From Pelobates cultripes (taxonomy: Eukaryota > Chordata > Amphibia > Anura > Pelobatidae): DNA of 64,000 nucleotides. Where the stretch lies: the NCBI GenBank assembly GCA_933207985.1, contig OW240921.1, positions 150,215 through 214,214 of the forward strand, written 5' to 3'. Positions 1-10,704 of this stretch are shown one piece after another. Made by a program: the position numbers and the translations under genes. Position 1 is the stretch's first letter. Every line of letters starts with the position of its first letter. The notes beneath the pieces were generated by a model that saw only the letters and a program-made list of their open reading frames with translations, searched no databases and had not been told where the DNA came from.

Positions 1-2830
1 ACTATTAGTGGTTTTAGCATTTTTATTGTGTCACCTAATGGTGGCGGTATACGGAGTCGTCTTTGCCAGTCGGGTGTGTTTCCAGTGTATGTTCGGTATG
101 AGACTGCTCGTGTGAGACGTGCATTCTCTTTCGTGTTTTGAGGTCTCTCGGTTCGTTGCCTTGTCTGCGTTAGTCCATTGGAGTGTGTTTGTGTGAGTGA
201 GTGGGTCGTAGTGTGCAAGGCTGTATGTGTGGTACCTGGGGGGGGGGGCTGGAGGATAGTTCCGTTCCCTGTCGCCGTCCCGGCTCACCACATCCCTCTC
301 TCTTGCCCGGTTCCAGGGTCTTGGTTTTCTTCCTCTCCGGCTATTGTGCTGCTAAGCAGTGTTGAAAAGCGTTTGAGGTGGTTAATCATAGCCAGTGGAA
401 CCAGCGTTTGGTGTAACGGTCTCTGTGGTTCGGGGTACTTATGTCTTCGAATTTCCTAGTGGCTTCCACCTCTTCCACCCATCGTGTGATCGGGGGTGTG
501 ACGGCCTGCTTCCAGTAGATGGGGACGGTAGCTTTGGCTGCGTTCAAGAGCTGTGGGATGACAGATTTGGTTTATGTTGGCACAGTCATGTTGGTGTGAT
601 GTAGGAGAAAGGTGGAAGGGGACCTTGGGAGCATCTCATCTGTTACTTCGTGTATTATATAATTGCGTTCCAGAATGGTCGAATATTTGAGCATGTCCAC
701 CAGATGTGTAGGAACGTGCCTACCTCCTCCCCGCATCTCCAGCATGTGTCTGGGGTTTATGGGTTCCTGACGTGGAGCGCCTTCGGTGACAAGTACCATC
801 TGGTGAGTATCTTGTACGAGTTTTCTTACAGTCTTGCTGAGCTAGGCGTTTTTTGTATCAGGGTGATGCTTTTTTCCCAGTCTGCTTCTGTCATGGTCTC
901 GTCTAGATCTTCCTCCCAGTTTCTTATGCAGGGGGTGCTAGCAGGTACCTACTGGTGACCAACATGGCATATATCTGCGAAATGGCACGGGGTGTTTCTT
1001 CGTCTTGCGTGCAGAGTAGTTCGAATTGTGTAGGCTCTCTTAGCAGGGATGGTTTTTGCGCGATGGGCCGAGCATATTGGGCGATTTGCTCTCTCGCCAG
1101 TGTGTGTGAGAAGGTGAGCGACCTGTCCGGGAATATATAATGAGCGGATGTTGAATGGGCGCTGGAGGACATCCATCATGCAGCGAGTTGTCATGTGTTC
1201 TGCTGGGCCTGGCGTAGGGCAAAGGTCTCCCGCTGGGAAGTCTGGGTTGCCCCTTAGTGGTAGCAGCGGGCCTGGATCCATTGTCAGTTATTGTTTCGTG
1301 CCCTGCCTGTGCCAGATCTTCATGGTTGCCGCCACGAATGGGCTGGTGATGTTTTTTTGCCTGTACGTTGCCCTGGGGATCCATGGCAGGTTGCGGAGGT
1401 CGCATTTTGTAGTGTCAGATTCCAGTTGGGTCCATGGTTTTGTGCCGCTGGCAACCAACCAGCTGACGACTCTGGTGAGGTGTACTGCGTGGTAATATTT
1501 TTTGAAATCTGGGAGCGCCAGGCCCCCTCTGAGTTTAGGTAGGGTTAACTGGGCGTGTGTTAGGTAGGGTTAATATGAACGTGCGGACCTCTGCCTTCAG
1601 AGCCGTGAAGAATGTTTGTGGAGCTAGTATTGGCACTGTTTGGAACACGAAGAGTAGTTTGGGCAGTAGTGTCATCCTGACTGCATTTACTCTTCCTAGC
1701 CAGGAGATGTAGTATGAGCTCCATCTATGTAGTTCCTCTGTCACTTTTTTTAATATGGGGAGGTAGTTTTGTGTGTAGAGGTCCGCCGGGTTAGGTGTGA
1801 GCCATACCCCCAGATATCGCATGTGCTGGTCGCACCAGCGGTAGGGGTGTCATCCCTGAAGTGTTTGTCTGAGGGTGTAGTTGATGGTTAGGTTTAGGAT
1901 CTCTGATTTTGAATAGTTTATTTGGAGGTTGGAGATTCGCCCATATTCTTCTCTGCCTGTATTGCCGGTAGGGAGGTCTCCGGATTTGTGACTACAAATA
2001 GCATGTCGTCCGCATATGCTAGGGTTTTGTGGTGTGTGGTTCCAGTTGTGAGACCCTGTATGTCTGCATTCCGCCTGATCTTGCTCAAGAATTGTTCCAG
2101 CGTCAGTGCAAAGATTAAGGGCGAAAGTGGGCAGCCCTGCCTGGTTACGTTGTAGATCCGGAACGGGTCTGTCAGTGCTCCGTTAATCCGGATTCGTGCC
2201 GTTGGGCAAGTGTATAGCGCCCTCACCCAGGTGAGGTATTTTGAGTTTCAAGCATCATGTCACAGTCCACCCTGTCAAATGCCTTTTCCGCGTCTGTCGA
2301 CAGGAGGAGGGTCTGGGTCTTTTGTGCTCTGGCGTGTGCTATGATGTTCATGGCTCTGATGGTGCTGTCCTTCACCTCTCTGCCCGGTATGAATCCCGTT
2401 TGATCTGGATGGATTGTGGCTGGCAGTAGTGGTGCCAGTCGTGTCACCAGGATGCTTGCCAAGAGTTTGATGTCAGTGTTCAGCACGGAGATCGGTTGGT
2501 AGCTCCGGCATAATACCAGGTCTTTTCCTTCCTTTGGGAGCAGGGTAATGTTCGCCGAGGTAAATTGGGCCATTGGTGCGGCTCCCTCTTGTATGGAATT
2601 CAGGGCTTTAGCAGTTTCGGTAGGACGTTCTGTGCGAAGACCTTGTAGTATTGGAGGGGCAGCCTGTCCGGTCCCGGTGCCCTGCCCGTTTTTGCTTTTT
2701 TGATAGCGTGTGTAAGTTCTTCGAGCATTATGGGCGTCTCTAGTGTTTCTTGGTCAACCTCTGCAGCAGTGTCTTTTGGATTTATTTGTACATCTCATCC
2801 ACTTATTGTACAGCGCTGTGGAATAGGTTG
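1..2830 (-). mobile_element. L1/Tx1-type LINE, 5'-truncated ORF2 remnant
   Basis: This is a decayed non-LTR retrotransposon read right to left. The order of motifs is APGPD near 2680, the finger/palm region with LLPKEGKD and GFIPGRE (2390-2573), the RT segment with RQGCPLSPL and the catalytic YADDM (2002-2016), and the thumb segment with YLGVWL (1535-1822). At 733-744 lies the CWRC start of the C-terminal Cys/His motif, which is seen again in the two better preserved L1 copies at 38-58 kb. Frames shift repeatedly, so no protein is made. The endonuclease domain and ORF1 are absent, as expected from 5' truncation. The left end lies at or beyond the window edge, and the last 300 bases are only presumed to be 3' region. 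Target duplications were not identified. Confidence 0.85.
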
Positions 2831-3542
2831 GTGATTTTAAAGTATTCATTCAAATCATGAAAATTATTAGAAGCTTAGCAGTGCGTGGTGTAAGCAGTTT
2901 GACAATCTATATTTTATTGAGGCACATTGTGGTACAATACAGAAAGATGAAATGGAGTTTTAGCAGTTATGCATAACAAGGTAAACTCCTCAGTAGACAG
3001 CCTCTTTTTTTTTTTTTTTTTTGTATATAAGCAATCTAGGTCAACATGTCTAAGTATAAGAAAAACAAAATGTGCAGGTCTATAACAGATTTAGGGAATG
3101 TGTATATGTAATGATTACAAAAGAAACCACTGGGTGCTCAAATACAGTGGGAGACATCATACAAATCAGTGAGCTAAACCAAATTAGGAGCCAACTCTTA
3201 TTTGGTAGGTCAACCAATGCCAGCCCTCAAGGGAATGCCACATATAAGGGAGGAGAGTCCCATAGTCCCCAGTAAGTCTCCCCTCCAGCCCGAGCCGTGT
3301 CTGGTGGCTGTAGCTGAATGCTACTCAGTAATCAGACCAGATTACAGATCCAATTGTTGTTTGGAGTGTAAGTGTGTGGACTGGGTTCTATTTTACCAGA
3401 CAGACATTTAGACAGAAATTTATCTTTGGCCATTAAAAAATGATTTCACTGTTCTCTATTCAGATTTATGGTCACCTCGATTAACTTATTACATTTCAAA
3501 GTCCTCTGTTTTATGATTAGGTGTTGTTTTTCTTGTTTCCAG
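2831..3542. other. Gene-poor stretch upstream of a Ly6 exon
   Basis: This is intron or upstream sequence of the Ly6-type gene that follows. It contains a pure T run of about 20 bases at 3003-3022. I looked for an exon with the first half of a Ly6 domain (LxCxxC pattern after a phase 1 acceptor) and for a signal peptide, and found neither. A polypyrimidine tract with the acceptor AG at 3541-3542 closes the stretch. Confidence 0.5.
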
Positions 3543-6500
3543 GAAATAAAGAAGTAGCAAACGTGTTTCTTAGATTGTGTGAAAACCGCTCACTATGTAA
3601 CCAGTTTGGAAGCATTGGCTTTTCCTCTGGCAGAATCAAGAGCCGTACCACCTGCTGTTTCAGTGACAACTGCACCCCTCCCATGCCCACCTGTAAGTAA
3701 CGCAGAATCCGGACATTGGGATCGTTTGGATAATCTATTTGCTGACAGTTAACAGACAGATACAGGGAGTGCAGAATTATTAGGCAAGTTGTATTTTTGA
3801 GGATTCATTTTATTATTGAACAACAACCATGTTCTCAATGAACCCAAAAAACTCATTAATATCAAAGCTGAATATTTTTGGAAGTAGTTTTTAGTTTGTT
3901 TTTAGTTTTAGCTATGTTAGGGGGATATCTGTGTATGCAGGTGACTATTACTGTGCATAATTATTAGGCAACTTAACAAAAAACAAATATATACCCATTT
4001 CAATTATTTATTATTACCAGTGAAACCAATATAACATCTCAACATTCACAAATATACATTTCTGACATTCAAAAACAAAACAAAAACAAATCAGTGACCA
4101 ATATAGCCACCTTTCTTTGCAAGGACACTCAAAAGCCTGCCATCCATGGATTCTGTCAGTGTTTTGATCTGTTCACCATCAACATTGCGTGCAGCAGCAA
4201 CCACAGCCTCCCAGACACTGTTCAGAGAGGTGTACTGTTTTCCCTCCTTGTAAATCTCACATTTGATGATGGACCACAGGTTCTCAATGGGGTTCAGATC
4301 AGGTGAACAAGGAGGCCATGTCATTAGATTTTCTTCTTTTATACCCTTTCTTGCCAGCCACGCTGTGGAGTACTTGGACGCGTGTGATGGAGCATTGTCC
4401 TGCATGAAAATCATGTTTTTCTTGAAGGATGCAGACTTCTTCCTGTACCACTGCTTGAAGAAGGTGTCTTCCAGGAACTGGCAGTAGGACTGGGAGTTGA
4501 GCTTGACTCCATCCTCAACCCGAAAAGGCCCCACAAGCTCATCTTTGATGATACTAGCCCAAACCAGTACTCCACCTCCACCTTGCTGGCGTCTGAGTCG
4601 GACTGGAGCTCTCTGCCCTTTACCAATCCAGCCACGGGCCATCTGGCCCATCAAGACTCACTCTCATTTCATCAGTCCATAAAACCTTAGAAAAATCAGT
4701 CTTGAGATATTTCTTGGCCCAGTCTTGACGTTTCAGCTTGTGTGTCTTGTTCAGTGGTGGTCGTCTTTCAGCCTTTCTTACCTTGGCCATGTCTCTGAGT
4801 ATTGCACACCTTGTGCTTTTGGGCACTCCAGTGATGTTGCAGCTCTGAAATATGGCCAAACTGGTGGCAAGTGGCATCGTGGCAGCTGCACGCTTGACTT
4901 TTCTCAGTTCATGGGCAGTTATTTTGCGCCTTGGTTTTTCCACACGCTTCTTGCGACCCTGTTGACTATTTTGAATGAAACGCTTGATTGTTCGATGATC
5001 ACGCTTCAGAAGCTTTGCAATTTTAAGAGTGCTGCATCCCTCTGCAAGATATCTCACTATTTTTGACTTTTCTGAGCCTGTCAAGTCCTTCTTTTGACCC
5101 ATTTTGCCAAAGGAAAGGAAGTTGCCTAATAATTATGCACACCTGATATAGGGTGTTGATGTCATTAGACCACACCCCTTCTCATTACAGAGATGCACAT
5201 CACCTAATATGCTTAATTGGTAGTAGGCTTTCGAGCCTATACAGCTTGGAGTAAGACAACATGCATAAAGAGGATGATGTGGTCAAAATACTCATTTGCC
5301 TAATAAATCTGCACTCCCTGTATTGGCACTGTTTGGAACACGAAGAGTAGTTTGGGCAGTAGTGTCATCCTGACTGCATTTACTCTTCGTCCCTTATTCA
5401 GTATCCTTAATACTGAATAAGGGACCCTGACCACCCACAGCCCAGCCTCCACTGGAGGCGTGGCTAAGGCAGACATTACACACTTCCTTCAAGCCATACC
5501 TATTCGTGCCAGCAGTGGGTGCTGTGACCGGCTGAATGCATTAGGCCGAGGAGCACAAAGAGTATGACCAGAGGACTCAAAACACTATAACCACTTCAGT
5601 GAGATGAAACAGTTACAGTGCCTACAGCATCTGTTTAAACTTGTTAGGCCCTACTATTTCTATAAAGGGTAAACTACTAATTAAAAAATCACATTTAATG
5701 TATGTTTAAGGAGTACCTTAACATCAACCTGCACACATAATTGTGGTTATTCAGCAGTTACAAGCTGACTATGCATTAAATTTTTGTAATAAAAGGAACT
5801 TGCTTCCGTGTTGCAACATAAAATAGATTTCTATGTATAATGTATAAATGCAATCAAATTTTAATTTTCCATTTTGTTTATGTATTCTTTTGATCTGTAA
5901 CCCTCAACACAAAGTTCCAGTTGAAGTAACTCGAAAAAATGGGCTAACCTGCCAAACCTGCATATCTATGGCAACAAACTCGTGCATTCCTACAACGACC
6001 ATGGCGTGTTCCGGGGATGAGACCAGATGTATCACACAAGCTATCACAAGCAAGTCGGGTACGTTGTGTTACGCGTTCATACCCCCATCATGAAATGTAA
6101 CTGCGGGTTAGTCTGCATCTGGGATTATCGCCATCTTTCCTTCTCTTTTATCACTCATTCTGATCTCTCCTGTTTCTATTAAAATATGCATTTGTTATCT
6201 ATTTGTCCACTCTTTATTTGACAAGTTTCACCTTTTGTTTGAGGTTCCTGTTTCTAAGGGGTTTCTTACCCACTAAACTCAGGATAATAGCAAATTATAA
6301 TTGATACAAAATGTTGGCAACAATGGTTGCATTGGGAAAAGTCCTCAGCTCGGTCATAGTCACAGCTTAAACATGTTTTGCGTCAAGTTTGGAATTTGAA
6401 TTTCAGTTCACCACAATTCAGTATTCAGTAAATAAATTCAGATATTTTCCCTACCCCTTTTTTATTTGATTGTTTCTTTTCAGCCAACGCTTTTTGTTAC

Positions 6501-6890
6501 CCTATTTTACCCCATTATCCATTTCCTTTGTTTACTAGGGTAACCGTTTCTTTCACCGATTCTATTTTGAAACCTTTTTTTGAAATGTGATTTCTCTATT
6601 CTCACATCTTCTGACCCAATGTTTCTATTCTGAGATAGTTTATTGTAAACTTGTAACCAAACATGATGCATTTTTCCTGATTTTAATCTCTAGGAACCAT
6701 TTCTTCAACAATGGCTTTACGAGGTTGCTCCACAAAGGAGATATGTGAAGGAATTCAAGAAGTAGATATGGAAAATTTTAAATATTCTGCACAAGTTACA
6801 TGTAGTGATGGAAATGACAAACTACAGTGCAGCCGTTTCATTTTCTTTCTGTCTGTGCTTTTAATGCTAAAATACTTTGTTTTAGGCTAA
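3543..6890 (+). CDS. Ly6/uPAR-domain protein, three C-terminal exons (5' exons not in view)
   Basis: The exons are 3543-3692, 5915-6058 (or from 5921 if the second AG is used) and 6694-6890. All have AG acceptors, the first two have GT donors, and every junction is phase 1, as is usual for this family. Exon 1 encodes the second half of a three-finger domain (SLCNQ, then TCCFSDNC). Exon 2 opens a second domain (NGLTCQTC, then a GDETRC stretch). Exon 3 finishes it (RGCSTKEIC, VTCSDGND) and ends in a hydrophobic run (FIFFLSVLLML) just before the stop, as in a GPI-anchor signal. The product is inferred to be a cell-surface or secreted two-domain protein resembling phospholipase A2 inhibitor gamma / CD177 / uPAR relatives. 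No stop or frameshift is seen. The signal-peptide exon and first half-domain exon must lie to the left or be lost. The Tc1 transposon sits in the first intron shown. Exact orthology is not recognised. Confidence 0.8.
3763..5320 (-). mobile_element. Complete Tc1-like transposon (DD37E spacing)
   Basis: The element is 1558 bp and bounded by TA at 3761-3762 and 5321-5322. Its inverted ends begin CAGGGAGTGCAGA and finish TCTGCACTCCCTG, and the similarity of the ends continues with TTATTAGGCAA against TTGCCTAATAA. A transposase reading frame runs leftward inside. The position is the intron between the Ly6 exons ending at 3692 and starting at 5915, antisense to the host gene, so splicing can remove it. 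The well-preserved ends suggest a fairly recent insertion compared with the L1 remnant at the window start. Confidence 0.93.
4091..5102 (-). pseudogene. Tc1-family transposase, one frameshift
   Basis: This is a cut-and-paste transposase of the IS630/Tc1/mariner superfamily. The start is Met at 5102 (MGQKKDLTG). An N-terminal paired-like helix-turn-helix region follows (KIVRYLAEG, KRDHRTIKRF), with basic residues around KKRVEKPRRK. The catalytic Asp residues are in LWTDE and FMQDNAPSH, and the Glu is in PDLNPIENLW. I count 37 residues between the second Asp and the Glu, so the triad is DD37E rather than the DD34E of classical Tc1. The reading frame breaks near 4620-4654, between the first and second Asp, where the first frame reaches a stop and the second continues to GYIGH. 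The break looks like a small indel in a short GATGG-rich stretch. Without the break the product would be about 335 residues, normal for the family. Confidence 0.9.
5321..5388. repeat. 68-bp exact copy of the L1 segment at 1628-1695
   Basis: The sequence from the right-hand TA of the Tc1 element onward (TATTGGCACTG ... TTACTCTTC) is identical base for base to 1628-1695 within the L1 remnant, in the same orientation. The match starts exactly at the transposon edge and stops after CTCTTC. Confidence 0.9.
5389..5425. repeat. Perfect 16-bp inverted repeat
   Basis: Arms GTCCCTTATTCAGTAT (5389-5404) and its exact complement (5410-5425) flank a five-base spacer. The hairpin directly abuts the 68-bp L1 copy. 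The rest of the intron up to 5914 shows no gene and no repeat I can name. Confidence 0.9.
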
Positions 6891-7015
6891 GATATTGGTA
6901 ACTGTTAACAAGTAACCAGGAGTCCTGTCCACGTACACTATCGGGGTTATTCACTAACATGGGAATTGCTGGGAATTTCAAATTAATTCAAATTTAGGCC
7001 AACGTAGCTGAGCTA

Positions 7016-7021
7016 AATAAA
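7016..7021 (+). promoter_or_regulatory. Candidate polyadenylation signal AATAAA
   Basis: It lies 126 bases after the stop codon of the Ly6-type gene, the first AATAAA on that strand downstream of the stop. The flanking sequence may itself be repeat-derived, so use of the site is uncertain. Confidence 0.4.
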
Positions 7022-7117
7022 AAAGATCAAATACTTAGCTACACAATATCACAATCGCAGTGATCATAATGTGGTTATTCTCTCACAATCTCACAATCAC
7101 TGTGACCATAATGTGGT

Positions 7118-8017
7118 GTCTGTTACTGTTACTCAGTGTTGTGTTACTGATACTCTGTGCTGTGTGTTACTGTTACTCTTTGCTGTGTTACTGTTACTCA
7201 GTGTTGTGTGTTACTGTTATTCTGTGCTGGATTACTGTTACTCTGTTCTGTGTGTTACTGTTACTCAGTGGTCTGTTACTGTTACTCAGTGCTGTGTGGT
7301 ACTGTTACTCTGTGCTGTGTTACTGTTACTCAGTAGTCTGTTACTGTTACTCTTTGCTGGATTACTGTTACTCAGTGCTGTGTTACTGTTACTCAGTGCT
7401 GTGTTACTGTTACTCAGTGGTCTGTTACTGTTACTCAGTGTTGTGTTACTGTTACTCTGTGCTGTGTGTTACTGTTACTCAGTAGTCTGTTACTGTTACT
7501 CTGTGCTGGATTACTGTTACTCAGTGCTGTGTTACTGTTACTCAGTGGTCTGTTACTGTTACTCAGTGGTCTGTCACTGTTACTCAGTGCTGTGTGTTAC
7601 CGTTACTCTGTGCTGTGCTGTGTGTTACTTTTACTCAGTGATGTGTTACTGTTACTCTGTGCTGTGTGTTACTGTTACTCTGTGCTGTGTTACTTTTACT
7701 CAGTGATGTGTTACTGTTACTCTGTGCTGTGTGTTACTGTTACTCAGTGTTGTGTTACTTTTACTCAGTGATGTGTTACTGTTACTCTGTGCTGTGTGTT
7801 ACTGTTACTCAGTGTTGTGTTACTGTTACTCTGTGCTGTGTGTTACTGTTACTCAGTGCTGTGTGTTACTGTTACTCTAAGCTGTGTTACTGTTACTTAG
7901 TAGTCTGTTACTGTTACTCTGTGCTGGATTACTGTTACTCAGTGGTCTGTTACTGTTACTCTGTCTTGTGTTACTGTTACTCTGTGCTGTGTTACTGTTA
8001 CTCAGTGATGTGTACCT
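7118..8017. repeat. Minisatellite, 21-23 bp unit
   Basis: About 40 head-to-tail copies of a unit such as CTGTGTTACTGTTACTCAGTG, with CAGTG/CTGTG and one extra GT as the main variants. It lies between the two Ly6-type genes. Long Leu/Cys/Tyr open frames across it are by-products of the repeat. Confidence 0.95.
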
Positions 8018-8594
8018 TTTTATAGGATAGTAAATAATTAGGGTTAGTTAATCTTTAAAATTAGTGAATCATTACGGTTAGTACAACACGCAGGTTATAC
8101 TGTATTTGTTTTACAGTCAATGAATAATGTTGCAGACTCACTCATTACTTTAAGTGATGTTTTGTTTCCATATTTTTAATTCAATATTTAGCAAACTCTA
8201 TTATAAAATAATAATGATTAAATCCTATTATCATAGTTCATGTTTAGAGATTTCCATTGTATATTTTATCTATTCCTGTCCATCAAATGTTACTGTAATC
8301 TGAAGATCCTGGTTGTTTATGAGATGATACTTTCTAATTTCAGAGACTAATTATATTGATTTTTTTTGTGTGTAAAATATTTTCCTGAATAAACGGCTGC
8401 TGCGGTTTAATTAAACTAATTTTGGACACAGAATGATGCATCAAATCGAAACTCTCATTATAAACTTATAAAGAACACTCACTGTTATAAAGTATTTTTA
8501 TTAACATTTTACTATCTCTTTAAGTACTTGTCTCTGTAACATTAAACATAAGCCCCCTTTAAGTCCCCCTCCCTCATACAGCTATGGGTACATT

Positions 8595-8601
8595 ATTTAT
8601 A
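8595..8601 (+). promoter_or_regulatory. Possible TATA box of the second Ly6-type gene
   Basis: ATTTATA lies about 95 bases upstream of the ATG at 8694, in otherwise non-repetitive DNA between two minisatellites. Placement fits a short 5' untranslated region, but this is only a sequence match. The stretch 8018-8594 shows no gene. Confidence 0.3.
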
Positions 8602-8693
8602 CACTATCGGCTAGGATATCCCCCCAGAGCAGATTTACCCCTAGACTGGTCAACACATAGTCTGTTATTGGGCTAGCCAGGATCCAGCTTACC

Positions 8694-8745
8694 ATGAACG
8701 TTCTTTATATATTTACTTTTACCTTCTCTGCTCTCACAGCCACAG
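8694..8745 (+). CDS. First coding exon (signal peptide) of a second Ly6/uPAR-type gene
   Basis: ATG at 8694 opens a 17-codon signal-peptide sequence beginning MNVLYIFTFTFSALTAT, then one base of the next codon and a GT donor (GTTAGT) at 8746. A short hydrophobic signal exon ending in phase 1 is the normal first coding exon of Ly6/uPAR and phospholipase-inhibitor-gamma genes, and the phase 1 exons of the neighbour at 3543-6890 lie on the same strand. I infer a tandemly duplicated gene whose first intron begins here and holds the following minisatellites. No later exon could be found in the window, so the intron is very long, the gene is broken, or the exons lie in or beyond the gap at 12.6 kb. 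This is a small exon recognised by structure, so confidence is moderate. Confidence 0.6.
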
Positions 8746-8816
8746 GTTAGTGATTAAATCCTTTCTTCTTTTCATTAACAGATAGAAAGTGTCCTTACAA
8801 ACAGAATCCTAAATTA

Positions 8817-9534
8817 CTGCAAGAATCGTTAATAACTACCAGAATCATTAATAGCTGCCAGATTCATTAATAACTACCAGAATTATTAATTACTCCCAGA
8901 ATAATTAACTACTGCCATAATCTTTAATTACTGCCAGATTCATTAATAACTACCAGAATTGATAATTATTGCCAGAATCATTAATTACTACCAGATTCAT
9001 TAATAACTACCAGAATTATTAATTACTCCCAGAATAATTAACTACTGCCATAATCATTAATTACTACCAGATTCATTAATAACTACCATATTCATTAATA
9101 ACTACCAGAATTGATAATTACTCCCAGAATAATTAATTACTGCCAGATTCATTAATAACTACCAGAATTGATAATTATTGCCAGAATCATTAATTACTAC
9201 CAGATTCATTAATAACTACCAGAATTGATAATTACTGCCAGAATCATTAATTACTGCCATAAACTTTAATTACTGCCAGAATTGTTAATAACTACCACAA
9301 TCTTTAATTACTGCCAGAATGTTTAATAACTACCAGAATTGATAATTACTGCTAGAATCATTAATTACTGCCATAAACTTTAATTACTGCCAGAATTGTT
9401 AATAACTACCAGAATCTTTAATTACTGCCAGAATGTTTAATAACTACCAGAATTGTTAATTACTGCCAGAATTGTTAATAACTACCAGAATTGTTAATTA
9501 CTGTCAGAATTATTAATAACTACCAGAATCCTTA
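8817..9534. repeat. Minisatellite, 19-20 bp unit
   Basis: About 37 copies of a unit alternating TAATTACTGCCAGAATCAT and TAATAACTACCAGAATTGT forms. It sits in the presumed first intron of the second Ly6-type gene. Confidence 0.93.
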
Positions 9535-9535
9535 A

Positions 9536-10602
9536 TTAAGGGCAGGGCTGTTCTAAATGTGTGTGTGGGTGTGTGGCAAGGGGCGGGGCTGTTCTAAATG
9601 TGTGTGTGGGTGTGTGGCAAGGGGCGGAGCTTTTCTAAATGTGTGTGTGGGTGTGTGGCAAGGGGCGGGGCTGTTCTAAATGTGTGTGTGGGTGTGTGGC
9701 AAGGGGTGGGGCTGTTCTAAATGTGTGTGTGGGTGTGTGGCAAGGGGCGGGGATGTTCTAAATGTGTGTGTGAGGGTGTGGCCAAGAGCAGGTTTTTTTT
9801 TTTAAATGTGTGTGTGGGTGTGTGGCCAGGGGCAGGGCTGTTCTAAATGTGTGTGTGGGGGAGTGACCAAGGGCGGGGGTGTTCTAAATGTGCGAGTGGG
9901 GGTGTGACCAGGGGCAGGCCTGTTCTAAATGTATGTGTGGGTGTGTGGCAAGGGGTGGGGCTGTTCTAAATGTGTGTGTGGGTGTGTGGCAAGGGGCGGG
10001 GCTGTTCTAAATGGTTGTGTGTAGGTGTGTGGCAAGGGGCGGGGCTGTTCTAAATGTGTGTGTGAGTGGGTGTGGCAAGAGCATTTTAAATGTGTGTGTG
10101 GGTGTATGGCCAGGGGCAGGGCTGTTCTAAATGTGTGTGTGGGGGAGTGACCAAGGGGGGGGTGTTCTAAATGTGAGGTGGGGGTGTGACCAGGGGCAGG
10201 CCTGTTCTAAATGTGTGTGGGTGTGTGGCCAGGGGCAGGGCTGTTCTAAATCTGTGTGTGGGGGAGTGACCAAGGGGCGGGGGTGTTCTAAATGTGCGAG
10301 TGGGGGTGTGACCAGGGGCAGGCCTGTTCTAAATGTATGTGTGGGGGTGTGGCCAGGGGCGGGGCTGTTCGAAATGTGTGTGTGGAGGTGTGGCCAGGGG
10401 CACAATTCTAAATGTGTGTGTGGCCAGGAGCGGGGCTGTTCTAAATGTGTGTGGGGGGTGAGGCCAGGAGCGGGGCTGTTCTACATGTGTTTGTGGGGGT
10501 GTGGCCAGAGGCGGGGCTGTTCTAAATGTGTCTGTGGGGGTGTGGCCAGGAGCGGGGCTGTTCTAAATGTGTCTGTGGGGGTGTGGCCAGATGCGGGGCT
10601 GT
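9536..10602. repeat. GC-rich minisatellite, about 42 bp unit
   Basis: About 25 copies containing GGGGCGGGGCTGTTCTAAAT followed by a GTGTGTGTGGGTGTGTGGC stretch. The unit is close to a multiple of three, which creates false Gly/Cys/Val open frames (10131-10607) and His/Pro/Thr frames on the other strand. It starts directly after the preceding array. Confidence 0.95.
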
Positions 10603-10704
10603 TCTGATTTACTAAAAACAAGTTATGGAGCTAAAATGTAATTAGTAACAAGAACACAGTATCTTATTTACACAGACTGATTTCTAAACGCATTTATTGT
10701 AGTT

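Noticed and set aside
7060..8025. Leu/Cys/Tyr-rich frames that look like membrane proteins
   Set aside because: They are translations of the TGTTACTGTTACTC minisatellite in several frames at once, with no gene structure.
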